A DNA stretch of 64,000 nucleotides, from the NCBI GenBank assembly GCA_002083615.1, contig MSXO01000002.1, positions 186,001 to 250,000 of the forward strand. The letters are read 5' to 3'. Both the position numbers and the translations under genes were made by a program. This stretch comes from Proteobacteria bacterium ST_bin11 (GTDB lineage Bacteria; Pseudomonadota; Gammaproteobacteria; Methylococcales; Methylomonadaceae). Positions 42,501 through 50,551 of this stretch are shown here, in pieces. The notes under the pieces were generated by a model. That model did not search any database. It saw only the letters and a program-made list of their open reading frames with translations, and was not told the DNA's origin. Within the stretch, counting starts at the first letter, position 1. Every line of letters begins with the position of its first letter.

Positions 42501-42993
42501 CATAGGCTTCACCGGCGGCAACAAAAGCCAGCGCTGGGGCCGCTTGAATGTGACTAGTGCGCATGGTTCGGAGTTAGCGGCATTGCCAATGCCCTTATTC
42601 AGCGAATATTTCAACGGCAGCGCCTTCATCAACAATACCGCCGACACCTGCACCAGTGTCAATTTGACGAGTCAGTTGAAGCTAAGCAACTCGGCAACAG
42701 GCAGCGGAGCCTTGAAAGCCGGGGATTTTCCGATGACTATCCTGCCGTCAGGCACTTCGAGGGCTAGTGTAGCGCATGCGCCTTTTCTCGGCGGTGTCGG
42801 CGGGCTGAGTTTTAGTGCGCCAGGTGCGGGCAATACCGGCGACATCGATGTCACTGCAGATTTAAGCAGTTTGCCATGGCTTTTATTCGATTGGGACCAC
42901 GACGGGGCCAACGACGATTCGCCGTCGGCCAAGGCCACTTTCGGTATCTATAAAGGTAACAGTCAGCAGATTTATCTGCGTGAAGTCTACTAG
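39571..42993 (+). CDS. mshQ: MshQ-like protein with LamG and DUF6701 domains
   Basis: A large 1140-residue secreted protein. The signal peptide ends near VAQAAGYTFP. Residues about 85-260 form short repeats of about 20-25 residues with the GSITTTSGYVDL / GSVTTSSGTISL pattern, probably a beta-solenoid. A Cys-rich link (NSVCCGASCGTSCVKNG) is followed by a LamG/concanavalin-like domain (about 305-530; ADYRMDESSWSGTANEVSDSLGSYHG, FTISAWIKTTDN) and a long C-terminal DUF6701 region ending IYLREVY, as in MshQ. Elsewhere mshQ ends the msh operon on the same strand; here it is inverted between mshG and mshA and its 3' end overlaps mshG by 4 bases. Confidence 0.85.
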   Translation: MPILTAQTQASIVLQAVAFIGLLLFSWPVAQAAGYTFPGTLPPGCSGSAGVYSCKSGSLDYGDTISVASPKPATITIDGDFTTNTSRINTSGVATDLNLVVTGTLYADYLAEINANVTAGWVWDVQGFVTFGGSITTTSGYVDLWYRTQVAGSITSTSGYISLGDEQDIGGSIISKSGPVTLRYLSRVRGSVTTSGVVTLLDKSRVDGNVNGSSGNVDIGYAGLVNGSVTTSSGTISLAQASEVKACVKSTDSAVITLNYQSKANSVCCGASCGTSCVKNGSTYAMPPKCAVTSTSPTPLADYRMDESSWSGTANEVSDSLGSYHGVAATLTGTRPTTAAKVPAIAGNPGTCGYGVFNRTDKNYVALPSGFPNLGATGNAFTISAWIKTTDNRLSGQRIFIDDENNSGGFGFSLADGGTGKVRFFSRGTPSALILDTANVIANNTWYFVAAVADVPNKSKRIFVFNAAGTLLANVSMTWTEASFGSDSGIASIGGETNTANENNSGFGFAGNIDELRIYEGALSQTDIKTLMSRTRTCTIVSPVVLNPVDFNCVETGQSVLSGHLYGKLSGTPFTFDVVALKDANNDGIAEGALTTYASDVNRNVSVELVDGAGSMACSARAALSPAVGQTLSFAKASQPTEQGRKSSGSFTVSKAYPNLRCRVTDSTNAAKVIGCSADSFSVRPTSFTVAASVNNSSPVKAGASFSMTATSGVPGYNGSPKLDTSKLNAHSGAIRSGVLTGTFDYADAATGTASGNDFIYSEVGYFSLSAQGVYDDNFTEVDALDNDCTNDFANAAVSGKFGCKFGNTAATGNLGRFIPDHFDVILNSPIFVPACSSFSYVGQPIKFGTNPIATVVAKNAAGETTQNYTGSYWKISPSHAKYGITPSYSEAGNAVTVLNSSAPVAVDNGKGTGTLTFADTTSNILGITRANPLAPFNAEIAMSFNLQDADGVQVANVNGIAGSNPVTFGAASAGNGIGFTGGNKSQRWGRLNVTSAHGSELAALPMPLFSEYFNGSAFINNTADTCTSVNLTSQLKLSNSATGSGALKAGDFPMTILPSGTSRASVAHAPFLGGVGGLSFSAPGAGNTGDIDVTADLSSLPWLLFDWDHDGANDDSPSAKATFGIYKGNSQQIYLREVY

Positions 42994-44213
42994 CGGTGCA
43001 TGTTGGTAGACAAATCCCACATCGGTAAAAAGATGCCGAGCGCCAGTACCAGGACCATGATGCCGATGATCACGATTAATATCGGCTCGATTACGCTGGA
43101 TAGAACTTTGAGTTCCGCATCGATTTCGCCCTCGTAAAAGTCCGCCACTTCGTGCAACATTTCGGCAATGTTGCCGGATTCTTCGCCAACCATAATCATT
43201 TGAATCACCAGGGGCGGAAACAAGCCGATGCTTTTCGCCATACGGCTGATACTGTCGCCTTTTTCGATCCCGATCCGCATCTTATGCAACTTGGCACCGA
43301 TGTATTCGTTGCCGACGGCTTTGGAAACAATCGCAATCCCCTGGATTAGCGGCACGCCGGCAGTTAATATCATGGCAAAAGCGCGGGAAAATCGCTCCAT
43401 CGTCGCCCGTTCCACGATGCTGCCGACCGCCGGAATTTTTAGCAAGAGCCAGTGCCACTGCTTCAGGCCTTCCGGGTTTTCCAGGTATTTGGCAAATAAC
43501 AAGGCGGCTACGATCAGAGCCGCCAAAAGGTGCGGCCAGAAATTAACCGTGAATTCCGAGATTCCCATCAGCAGGCGGGTTTGCCAGGGTAATTGTGCGC
43601 CCATTTTGTCGAACATGCCCTTAAAGGCCGGAATGACATAAATATTGACAATCACCATGGCGATGCTGATGGCTGCGATGACCATGATGGGGTAACGTAG
43701 AGCAGTTTTGATACGGCTTTCGGTATCCTTTTCCCGCTCCAGATAGTGGCTAATTTGCAGAAAAGCTTGCTCCAGGCTACCGGTGGTTTCGCCGACATTG
43801 ATGATGCTGAGCAGTAGTATCGGGAAAATTCGGTCGTATTGCGCCATGGCTTGTGACAACGGTTGACCGGCTTCCAACTTGCGGGTAATGCCGACCAGCG
43901 CCTGTTTCAAAGCAATATTGCGGCTGGATTCGGCGAGGCTGCTGATCGCGCGGGACAGGGGCACGCCGGCTTTGGTCAGGCTATACATTTGCCGGCTGAA
44001 CAGTATCAAGTCGTTGATATTTAGCGCACTTAAGGCGCGCCACTGAGCGAACTGTCCCAGCAAGTCGGTGCTGTCGGCTAGCGGGTCGATGGCAATCGGA
44101 ATCAAACCCCGGCTGTTGAGGGTTTGCGCGGCGGTATGCGCGGATTCCGCATCCAGTTTGCCCTGAATTAACTGGCCCTGAGAATTGCGAGCCTTATAGG
44201 CAAAATTCGCCAT
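42990..44213 (-). CDS. mshG: MSHA inner-membrane platform protein MshG
   Basis: A 407-residue GspF/PilC-family platform protein. I chose ATG 44213 (MANFAYKARNSQGQLIQGKLDAESA), one base after the mshE stop; a longer frame reaches into mshE. Two T2SSF domains contain LILFSRQMYSLTKAGVPLSRAISSL and FSRAFAMILTAGVPLIQGIAIV. Three membrane segments are present, the last LIVIIGIMVLVLALGIFLPMW. It anchors the MshE ATPase for pilus assembly. Confidence 0.94.
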   Translation of the reverse strand: MANFAYKARNSQGQLIQGKLDAESAHTAAQTLNSRGLIPIAIDPLADSTDLLGQFAQWRALSALNINDLILFSRQMYSLTKAGVPLSRAISSLAESSRNIALKQALVGITRKLEAGQPLSQAMAQYDRIFPILLLSIINVGETTGSLEQAFLQISHYLEREKDTESRIKTALRYPIMVIAAISIAMVIVNIYVIPAFKGMFDKMGAQLPWQTRLLMGISEFTVNFWPHLLAALIVAALLFAKYLENPEGLKQWHWLLLKIPAVGSIVERATMERFSRAFAMILTAGVPLIQGIAIVSKAVGNEYIGAKLHKMRIGIEKGDSISRMAKSIGLFPPLVIQMIMVGEESGNIAEMLHEVADFYEGEIDAELKVLSSVIEPILIVIIGIMVLVLALGIFLPMWDLSTNMHR

Positions 44214-44214
44214 C

Positions 44215-45912
44215 TCAAGTTTCCGAGATACGCATGGTTTCGTGTAATGTGGTGATACCTTGTTTGACCAGTTCCAAGGCTTGTTCCGTAAATGATTTAA
44301 AGCCTGGCGTGGCGCGCGCGGCTGAGATAAAACCTGCGGAATCGCTGCGCCGCAACGCATCCAGGGTGTGGTGCCCCATCTCTAACAACTCGTAAACGCC
44401 CACGCGACCGCGATAACCCACCTGATTGCAGTGCTGGCAGCCTGCGCCTTTCTTGAATACAAAGTCGCCGGCTTTTAGATCAAAAGACTTTTCCAACCAA
44501 ATGCTTTCGCTTTCCTCGATATCCACAGTTTGCGCGCAGCGATCACAAATTTTGCGGACTAGTCGTTGGGCGACGATGACTTTTAAGGCACTCGCTAAAA
44601 TATAGCCTTCGATACCCATATCGAGTAAGCGCGTGGCTGTTTCAACCGCGCCGTTGGTGTGTAGCGTTGAGAACACCAAATGACCGGTAATTGAGGCTCG
44701 TACCGCGATTTCGGCAGTTTCTCGGTCGCGAATCTCACCCACTAGGATCACATCCGGGTCCTGGCGCAGGGCCGAACGCAGCACACTGGCAAAACTGAGG
44801 CCGATTTTGTCGTTGATTTGCGCTTGATTGATGCGCGGCAGGCTGTATTCCACCGGATCTTCGGCGGTAATAATTTTAGTCTGTGGGTGATTGACCGAAG
44901 ACAGTGCTGCGTATAGCGTGGTGGTTTTACCGCTGCCAGTCGGTCCCGTCACTAGAATCAGGCCATGCGGGTTGCCGATGTGGGCCTTGAAACGACTCAG
45001 TAATGCCGTCGGCATGCCGAGCTGCTCTAAGTCCAGCAAGCCCTTGGATTGGTCGAGAATTCGCATGACTACCGATTCGCCGCTCTGAATCGGCAGCGTC
45101 GACAGCCTGACATCCAACGCCTTGTTTTTGACCCGGATACTGAAACGACCGTCTTGCGGCAGACGCTTTTCGGAAATGTTTAAACCGCACATCAGCTTCA
45201 AACGCACCATTAAGGCTGGGGCGATATTGATGTTGTCCAGGACATGCTCGTTCAGTACGCCGTCCACGCGCTGCCGGATGCGTAACACATGGTCGTCCGG
45301 CTCGATGTGAATGTCCGATGCATTGGTTTGCACCGCATCTTCGAAAATCGATTGCAGTAGTTTTACTACGGGTGCATCGCTGACTTCGGTGCTGGAGAGT
45401 AAGACGTTCAGGTCGAATTGGTTTTCCGCTAGTTCATCGCTGAGCTGGTCGGCCAGATTGCTGATTTCTTCGGTGCGCCGGTAGGCTTGGTCGATGGCGG
45501 TGAGCAAATCTGATTCGCGCACCACCGCTTGGCGGATACGCTTTTTCAACACCCGACTCAGTTCGTCCAGCCCCATCAAATCAGTCGGGTCGGCCATGGC
45601 CAGCAACACATCGTTGGCGTTGCTTTCTAAGAGCATAACCCGAAAGCGGCGGGCCAAATTTTCCGGCAGTTCCTTACCGATTTCCGGCTTGCGTTTGTAT
45701 TGGGAAATATCCAGAAAAGGGATTTGCAATTGCCGCGACAGGAAACTGAGTAAATCTGTTTCCGAAATATAATTCAGATCGACCAAGGTGCGGCCCAATT
45801 TGCGGCCCGTTTTCTTTTGTTCCGTTAGCGCCGTCATCAACTGCTCGTGGCTGATGATGCGGTGCTGCACCAGCAGGTCGCCGATGCGGATTTTCTTTTG
45901 CGGATATTCCAT
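44215..45912 (-). CDS. mshE: MSHA pilus assembly ATPase MshE with c-di-GMP-binding MshEN domain
   Basis: A 565-residue PilB/GspE-family extension ATPase. The N-terminal MshEN domain has two 24-residue c-di-GMP motifs, residues 9-32 (RIGDLLVQ...LTEQ) and 38-61 (KLGRTLVD...LSRQ), separated by five residues, the canonical arrangement. The motor has Walker A GPTGSGKTT, the Asp box (TAEDPVEYSLPRINQAQ), Walker B (QDPDVILVGEIRDRETA), the His box (VFSTLHTNGA), and a zinc site (ICDRCAQ ... GCQHCNQVG). Pilus extension is therefore probably c-di-GMP dependent. It lies 10 bases after mshN. Confidence 0.96.
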   Translation of the reverse strand: MEYPQKKIRIGDLLVQHRIISHEQLMTALTEQKKTGRKLGRTLVDLNYISETDLLSFLSRQLQIPFLDISQYKRKPEIGKELPENLARRFRVMLLESNANDVLLAMADPTDLMGLDELSRVLKKRIRQAVVRESDLLTAIDQAYRRTEEISNLADQLSDELAENQFDLNVLLSSTEVSDAPVVKLLQSIFEDAVQTNASDIHIEPDDHVLRIRQRVDGVLNEHVLDNINIAPALMVRLKLMCGLNISEKRLPQDGRFSIRVKNKALDVRLSTLPIQSGESVVMRILDQSKGLLDLEQLGMPTALLSRFKAHIGNPHGLILVTGPTGSGKTTTLYAALSSVNHPQTKIITAEDPVEYSLPRINQAQINDKIGLSFASVLRSALRQDPDVILVGEIRDRETAEIAVRASITGHLVFSTLHTNGAVETATRLLDMGIEGYILASALKVIVAQRLVRKICDRCAQTVDIEESESIWLEKSFDLKAGDFVFKKGAGCQHCNQVGYRGRVGVYELLEMGHHTLDALRRSDSAGFISAARATPGFKSFTEQALELVKQGITTLHETMRISET

Positions 45913-45922
45913 GAGTTGGGGA

Positions 45923-46936
45923 TTAATTTAGAGCGCCGAGACGTTGTTTAATATAGTCGACAATGTCTGCGTTCAAGGTGTTTTTGTCCAATGCCTGTTG
46001 GTAGGCCTGCGCAGCCGCTTGCGTTTGGCTTAATTTGTCCCGGCAAATGGCCAAGCCTAACCAGTGTTCGGCTTTCTCCGCTTGGAACTGGGTCAGGCGT
46101 TGGTAAATCCGTTCGGCTTGTGGGAAACGTTGCTGTTGTTGATAGCCTGCAGCGAGCAGAGACAGGTATGCCACATCGTCAACTGCGTCGGCATCGACTT
46201 GTTCCAATGTGTTTGTCGCTGCCGCAAAGTTTTTTTGCTGAACGTACAAATGCGCCTGGGTTTTAACAAACAAGAGGTTATCGGGGAAGAATTGCAGGCT
46301 TTCTTGGACCAAATCCGTTAATTCTTCAGCGCCAGCCTGGGTTTTTAACAGGGTTTGCAGGAGCAAGGTGCGCGCGCCCAAATGCTTCGGATTGAGCTGC
46401 AAGGCATGGCGTAATAGAGCTTCGACGGCCGATGCCGACTTGCCGGTTTTAGCGCGTCGGTATAATGCATCGGCTTGTTGGGCAGGCGTTTGCACTTTCA
46501 CGGGCGTAGCCGCCGGCTCGAGGCTTGGCGGAATTGCTGCGCTAACGGGCGACGAGGAAGGCATTTCGGGCTCAAGCGCTGCGCTCGCTTGGCTAACTTG
46601 CTCGCTTGTGCTGGCTGGCGGTTGGGCGAGGCTGGTATTTGCCATAGGCACCTCGGGCACGGCCACTTTTGCCGGCTCTGTCGGCGGTGCTTGCGTCGGC
46701 GTCGGCGCCGATAGTTGCGGCGGTGCGGCTGGCAGTGCCGGCTGTTCCGTTTGGGGCGAGTAAGTTTGCCGCCAGACGTAATGCAGGGGCAGTGTCAATG
46801 CAAAGGCGATTAACCAGTACCAACGGCGCTTTTCCTTGGTGGCTAGGGCAGGCCGCAGCGCCAATTTGGGGGCGGAGTTTGTATTTGGGGTGTTCCGCTG
46901 TTCCAAATCCCGCAACATTTGATTAATCAGGCTCAT
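45923..46936 (-). CDS. mshN: MSHA biogenesis protein MshN
   Basis: A 337-residue bitopic protein with TPR-like helices. I chose ATG 46936 (MSLINQMLRDLEQRNTPNT, the usual MshN start), which overlaps the mshM stop in ATGA; an earlier in-frame start would lie inside mshM. There is one membrane segment (YWLIAFALTLPLHYVW), a Pro/Ala-rich linker (about 65-145), then tetratricopeptide repeats (ADALYRRAKTGKSASAVEALLRHALQLNPKHLGARTLL ...). It probably scaffolds the assembly complex. Confidence 0.9.
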   Translation of the reverse strand: MSLINQMLRDLEQRNTPNTNSAPKLALRPALATKEKRRWYWLIAFALTLPLHYVWRQTYSPQTEQPALPAAPPQLSAPTPTQAPPTEPAKVAVPEVPMANTSLAQPPASTSEQVSQASAALEPEMPSSSPVSAAIPPSLEPAATPVKVQTPAQQADALYRRAKTGKSASAVEALLRHALQLNPKHLGARTLLLQTLLKTQAGAEELTDLVQESLQFFPDNLLFVKTQAHLYVQQKNFAAATNTLEQVDADAVDDVAYLSLLAAGYQQQQRFPQAERIYQRLTQFQAEKAEHWLGLAICRDKLSQTQAAAQAYQQALDKNTLNADIVDYIKQRLGALN

Positions 46937-47841
46937 AAGACTAAGTATGGCGAATAATAAACAAACAGCGAACAACTCAGTAGCAATAGCCAGAGGAATA
47001 CACGTCTAAAGCCCCATGGCAGTTTTCTGTCGCGGGTGTCGTCCGTATCCTGCGCGGCCAGTTGCAAGTGTCGCCAGCCTATTTTGCTTTGGCCTTTGCC
47101 GTAGGCGGCCAATAAGGCTTTGTGCGTCAAAATGTTGATCAAGCGCGGTATGCCTTGGGTATAAAACTGCAGCGCGTGGACGCTTAAAGGCGCTAACAAA
47201 TCGGTATGGCTGTTGCCGGCAATTCGCAGCCGATGATCGACATATTCGCGAATTTGCTGCTTATTCAGCGGCTGCAAGCTGTAGCTGAAACTGATGCGCT
47301 GGCGTAGTTGCCGGATAGTTTTGTTTTGCAGCAGCTCATCCAGCTCGGGTTGACCGAATAGGACAATTTGCAGCAATTTTTGTTTCTCGGTTTCCAGATT
47401 AGTTAGCAGTCGCAGGCTTTCCAATGTTTCCAGCGGCATGGCCTGCGCTTCGTCGATAATTAATACCACTTTATTGCCTAGCTTGGCGGCCGTTAGCAGA
47501 TAGTCGTTGATTTGAGTCAAGGTGCGACTTTGCAGTGCGTTATTGGCGTAGCGGATACCGAGTTCTTCCGCGACGGCCAGATGCAAGCCGGCAGCGCTCA
47601 AATGCGGATTCGGCAGATAAGCCGTGATAAACGGTGCCGGCAGTTCGTTCAGTAGCATCCTGCATAGCAAGGTCTTGCCGGTACCGACCGGTCCGGTAAT
47701 TTTGATAAAACCCTCGCCGCTTTGCAACGCAATCATCAGGACATTCAACGCTTCGCGATGGGTAGGCAGATCGCAGAAAAACTCGGTATCCGGTGTCAGG
47801 TTGAAAGGCAGTTGGTTTAAGCCGAAATGTTGTAGATACAT
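46933..47841 (-). CDS. mshM: MSHA biogenesis AAA ATPase MshM (ExeA-like)
   Basis: A 302-residue AAA ATPase of the ExeA/GspA family. It starts MYLQHFGLNQLPFNLTPDTEFFCDLPTHREALNVL, with Walker A GPVGTGKTLLCR (about 49-57), Walker B VVLIIDEAQAM and a C-terminal membrane segment (RRVFLWLLLLSCSLFVYYSPYLVL). Such proteins are thought to help insert or open peptidoglycan around the secretin. It lies between mshL (37 bases) and mshN (4-base overlap). Confidence 0.94.
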   Translation of the reverse strand: MYLQHFGLNQLPFNLTPDTEFFCDLPTHREALNVLMIALQSGEGFIKITGPVGTGKTLLCRMLLNELPAPFITAYLPNPHLSAAGLHLAVAEELGIRYANNALQSRTLTQINDYLLTAAKLGNKVVLIIDEAQAMPLETLESLRLLTNLETEKQKLLQIVLFGQPELDELLQNKTIRQLRQRISFSYSLQPLNKQQIREYVDHRLRIAGNSHTDLLAPLSVHALQFYTQGIPRLINILTHKALLAAYGKGQSKIGWRHLQLAAQDTDDTRDRKLPWGFRRVFLWLLLLSCSLFVYYSPYLVL

Positions 47842-47878
47842 TGTCAGATCGGTCGAATGAATTTGTCCTTAAAAGAGT

Positions 47879-49588
47879 TCATTTCCACAACTGTTTGCGT
47901 TCAAGTTGTTGCATGCGTTCTCGGCTATCCTCTATGGGCGCGTTCCAGTCTTGGCCGTTGCTGATAATGGTCGGCTTTAACAGGATCACCAGTTCCGATT
48001 TTAGGCCGGTGCCTTGGTTTTCACGGAATGCGTTACCTAAATACGGGATACGCGACAGTAACGAAACCCCTTGTTTGTTTTCTTCGCGGTTTTCCTGCAT
48101 CAAACCGCCGATCACGATGATTTGGCCGTTTTCGGCATGGACGATACTGTCCGATTCCCGCACGGTATTTCTAGCCATGGGCAGACTGTTGTCGTCGCCG
48201 TTGATGGAAAACTTTTTGTCGTCTTGTCTGCCCCGGGTGATGGAAGGATGAATATGCAAGGTAATGTTGTTGTTATCGCTGATCTGCGGCGTTACATCCA
48301 GCGCGATACCGGAAAAAAATGGCGTCCAGGTAATGTCTTGCGTCACAGTATTGGTGGCAGCAGATAAGCTGTTATTCGAGGCGATGTCGGTAATGAAGTA
48401 TTCGTCCTCGCCGACCTTGATCACGGCTTTTTGATTATTTAAGGTGGAGATGCGCGGACTGGACAGAATATTGGTTTTACCTTGGCCTTCCATGAGTTCG
48501 ATAAAGGCGTAGAAATCGCCGGAGCGGATCCCAAGGGTAAATACTTCGGTGGTGCCGGCGACTATGGAAGGTAGCGGGTTGCTGGCGGTCAGAAAAGCCC
48601 GGCTGCCTTCCCGCACGATATTGGCCCAGTTGACGCCGTCCTGATGTTTGTCGTCGAGGATAATTTCCAGGATTTTGGCTTCGATCACTACTTGCCGGCC
48701 TATCTGGCCTTGTGTGCTGGCAACTAGCTTTTCTACCTCGCGCATTTGGGTCGGATTGGCCCGCACCACCACGATGCCGGTTTGCTTGTTTATCACGACT
48801 TTAGACCCGGTTTTCGGGTTGATCAGTTCATTGCTTTCGGCGTTCCCCGCTGCTGGCGTATCGACTTGAACTATGGCTGAGAGCGACAATTGCAACTCTT
48901 CCCAAAAGTCGGTTTTGGATGAGGTAGTGATCCAACTACCGGAGGTGCTGTTGCTGTTACTGTTACTGTTACTGTTACCATTGGGATTATTGTTGCCCAG
49001 ATTGCTGGTGTCGATATTTTGGTTATTGGCATTGTTTCGTCGCGAGTTGTTGCTGATTTGTCCTGACGACACTCGGGTGTTGGAACTGCCTTCGCGTAAT
49101 AAATCGATGTGGTCGATTTTAAATATTTTGGTTTGCAGGGTGGCGGGATAGATGATGTAGCCAATATCGGTTTTGCTATAGTCGTAACCGTAGACTTTTT
49201 GCACGGCACTAAGGACTTGCGGGATGCTAACGTTTTTTAATTCCAAGGAAATCCGTCCGGTCACATCCGGATGGACCACCATGTTTTCCTGGCTATCCAC
49301 CACCAGACTCATAAAAAATTCGCGGGCGTCGACCTCGTGTACCGACACATTGAAAGTCATCGGTCGCGCGGACCAGGAATCGCCGAGCAGGGTTTGATTG
49401 AAATCCGGGATTAAGGCGTCTGTCACCGCAGCGGGCGGAGTGGGTGAGGTCGGAGTGGTGGGGGATACGGGAGTCGGGAAGGTTTTATCCACGTTGGCGG
49501 TCTTGATAGCGGCGGTTTCGCTGCAAGCTGATACCAATAACGTTAAGCTGGCGGTAACAATTACAAAAGTATTGAGCATTGGGTTCAT
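47879..49588 (-). CDS. mshL: MSHA pilus secretin MshL
   Basis: A 569-residue outer-membrane secretin through which the MSHA pilus emerges. A lipobox (LLVSAC, Cys 22) makes it a lipoprotein. An N-terminal STN/secretin_N region (VSVHEVDAREFFMSLVVDSQENMVVHPDVTGRISLELKNVSIPQVL) is followed by an Asn/Ser-rich insertion and the C-terminal secretin domain (QVVIEAKILEIILDDKHQDGVNWANI ... VRESDSIVHAENGQIIVIGGLMQENREENKQGVSLLSRIPYLGNAF). It overlaps mshK by 4 bases. Confidence 0.95.
   Translation of the reverse strand: MNPMLNTFVIVTASLTLLVSACSETAAIKTANVDKTFPTPVSPTTPTSPTPPAAVTDALIPDFNQTLLGDSWSARPMTFNVSVHEVDAREFFMSLVVDSQENMVVHPDVTGRISLELKNVSIPQVLSAVQKVYGYDYSKTDIGYIIYPATLQTKIFKIDHIDLLREGSSNTRVSSGQISNNSRRNNANNQNIDTSNLGNNNPNGNSNSNSNSNSTSGSWITTSSKTDFWEELQLSLSAIVQVDTPAAGNAESNELINPKTGSKVVINKQTGIVVVRANPTQMREVEKLVASTQGQIGRQVVIEAKILEIILDDKHQDGVNWANIVREGSRAFLTASNPLPSIVAGTTEVFTLGIRSGDFYAFIELMEGQGKTNILSSPRISTLNNQKAVIKVGEDEYFITDIASNNSLSAATNTVTQDITWTPFFSGIALDVTPQISDNNNITLHIHPSITRGRQDDKKFSINGDDNSLPMARNTVRESDSIVHAENGQIIVIGGLMQENREENKQGVSLLSRIPYLGNAFRENQGTGLKSELVILLKPTIISNGQDWNAPIEDSRERMQQLERKQLWK
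48954..48977 (-). repeat. Hexanucleotide repeat in mshL
   Basis: Four perfect copies of CTGTTA (plus strand), preceded by imperfect copies, encode an Asn-Ser dipeptide repeat in the disordered insertion of MshL. Because the unit is six bases, copy changes alter the linker length without shifting the frame. Confidence 0.8.
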
Positions 49589-49914
49589 TTCACCGGTTTT
49601 TTAACGGAAGGGACCAAATAAAGTTTTTTGTTGACACCATTTTGTCTGATCAAGACGAAGCTGGGCTTGATTTGCACCACTCGACTGCCATCTGCCAAGG
49701 TTTGGCCGTTGCCAATAGTGACACCATTGATCGTAGCGCGTCTGCGTGCAGGCGAAATCCAAATGGCGGTCAGGCTGGGAAGCGACTCGGCGTTTGGCAA
49801 GGTTGTTGCCTGGTTCGTAGGCAGATTGCCGGGGAGCGTCGGGTCGCGCAATTCAGCCTGCGTGAGACTGGGCATGCTGAGCGCTGTAAAAACCAGTGCA
49901 AAATATTTAAACAC
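49585..49914 (-). CDS. mshK: MSHA biogenesis protein MshK
   Basis: A 109-residue periplasmic protein with a signal peptide (MFKYFALVFTALSMPSLTQA) followed by ELRDPTLPGNLP and a PilP-like strand region (LTAIWISPARRRATINGVTIGNGQTLADGSRVVQIKPSFVLIRQNGVNKKLYLVP). This matches MshK, the PilP counterpart linking the inner-membrane complex with the MshL secretin. It overlaps mshL by 4 and mshJ by 8 bases. Confidence 0.88.
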   Translation of the reverse strand: MFKYFALVFTALSMPSLTQAELRDPTLPGNLPTNQATTLPNAESLPSLTAIWISPARRRATINGVTIGNGQTLADGSRVVQIKPSFVLIRQNGVNKKLYLVPSVKKPVK

Positions 49915-50551
49915 CTAGTAAATCCTGTTCAAAACTCAGGGTATATACCTGAATTTGGGTTTCGGCCAGCGGATAGTCTTTCACTTGATAGGCAATGCTG
50001 TCCCAATGGATACGCCAAGGCAAGGTTTCCAGTGCTTTCAAGTAATTTAAAGTACTAAAGTAATCACCTTGCAAAGTGATCAACATTGCGTGCCGATAAA
50101 CCCAGATCGGTTCATCGGCCTTATTGCCAAAACCACTGGCCGGTAAGGTTTCCAGTTTAATCAGTTTCAGATTGCCGTGTTGTTTCAGCAGATCGCGCAA
50201 CGCGGAAGCCATTGATTGAGCAGGCACAAATTTCTTGCCGCCCTGGCTAAGCTGCGCTTTTAAGCTGCTCGCCGATTGCTGCAACTGGCTTAACTGCTGG
50301 CGCGCATCGCTATTCACATCTTTACGGCCTAGATTTTCAAGTTGCTTGGCAATTTGCAGTTGGGCCTCAAGTTGCTTTTGTACGGTGCTAATTTCAGTAA
50401 TAACTGACTGCTGTTGTTTGCTAAGCGGCTGATAAAACACCGAATCCCAAACGCCCCACAAGGATAGGATGAGGGCCCCAGTCACCATTAGCTTCTCGCG
50501 GCGGCTAAGTCTGGCAAAACGTAGCTGAAACTGCTCAATGGTTGCCGACAT
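49907..50551 (-). CDS. mshJ: MSHA biogenesis protein MshJ (PilO-like)
   Basis: A 214-residue PilO-like inner-membrane protein. I chose ATG 50551 because AAGGAGG lies 6 bases upstream; a start at 50569 is also open. A membrane helix (REKLMVTGALILSLWGVWDSVFY) is followed by a coiled coil and a ferredoxin-like periplasmic domain (WVYRHAMLITLQGDYFSTLNYLKALETLPWRIHWDSIAYQVKDYPLAETQIQVYTL). It partners the PilN-like MshI2 encoded upstream. Confidence 0.9.
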   Translation of the reverse strand: MSATIEQFQLRFARLSRREKLMVTGALILSLWGVWDSVFYQPLSKQQQSVITEISTVQKQLEAQLQIAKQLENLGRKDVNSDARQQLSQLQQSASSLKAQLSQGGKKFVPAQSMASALRDLLKQHGNLKLIKLETLPASGFGNKADEPIWVYRHAMLITLQGDYFSTLNYLKALETLPWRIHWDSIAYQVKDYPLAETQIQVYTLSFEQDLLGV

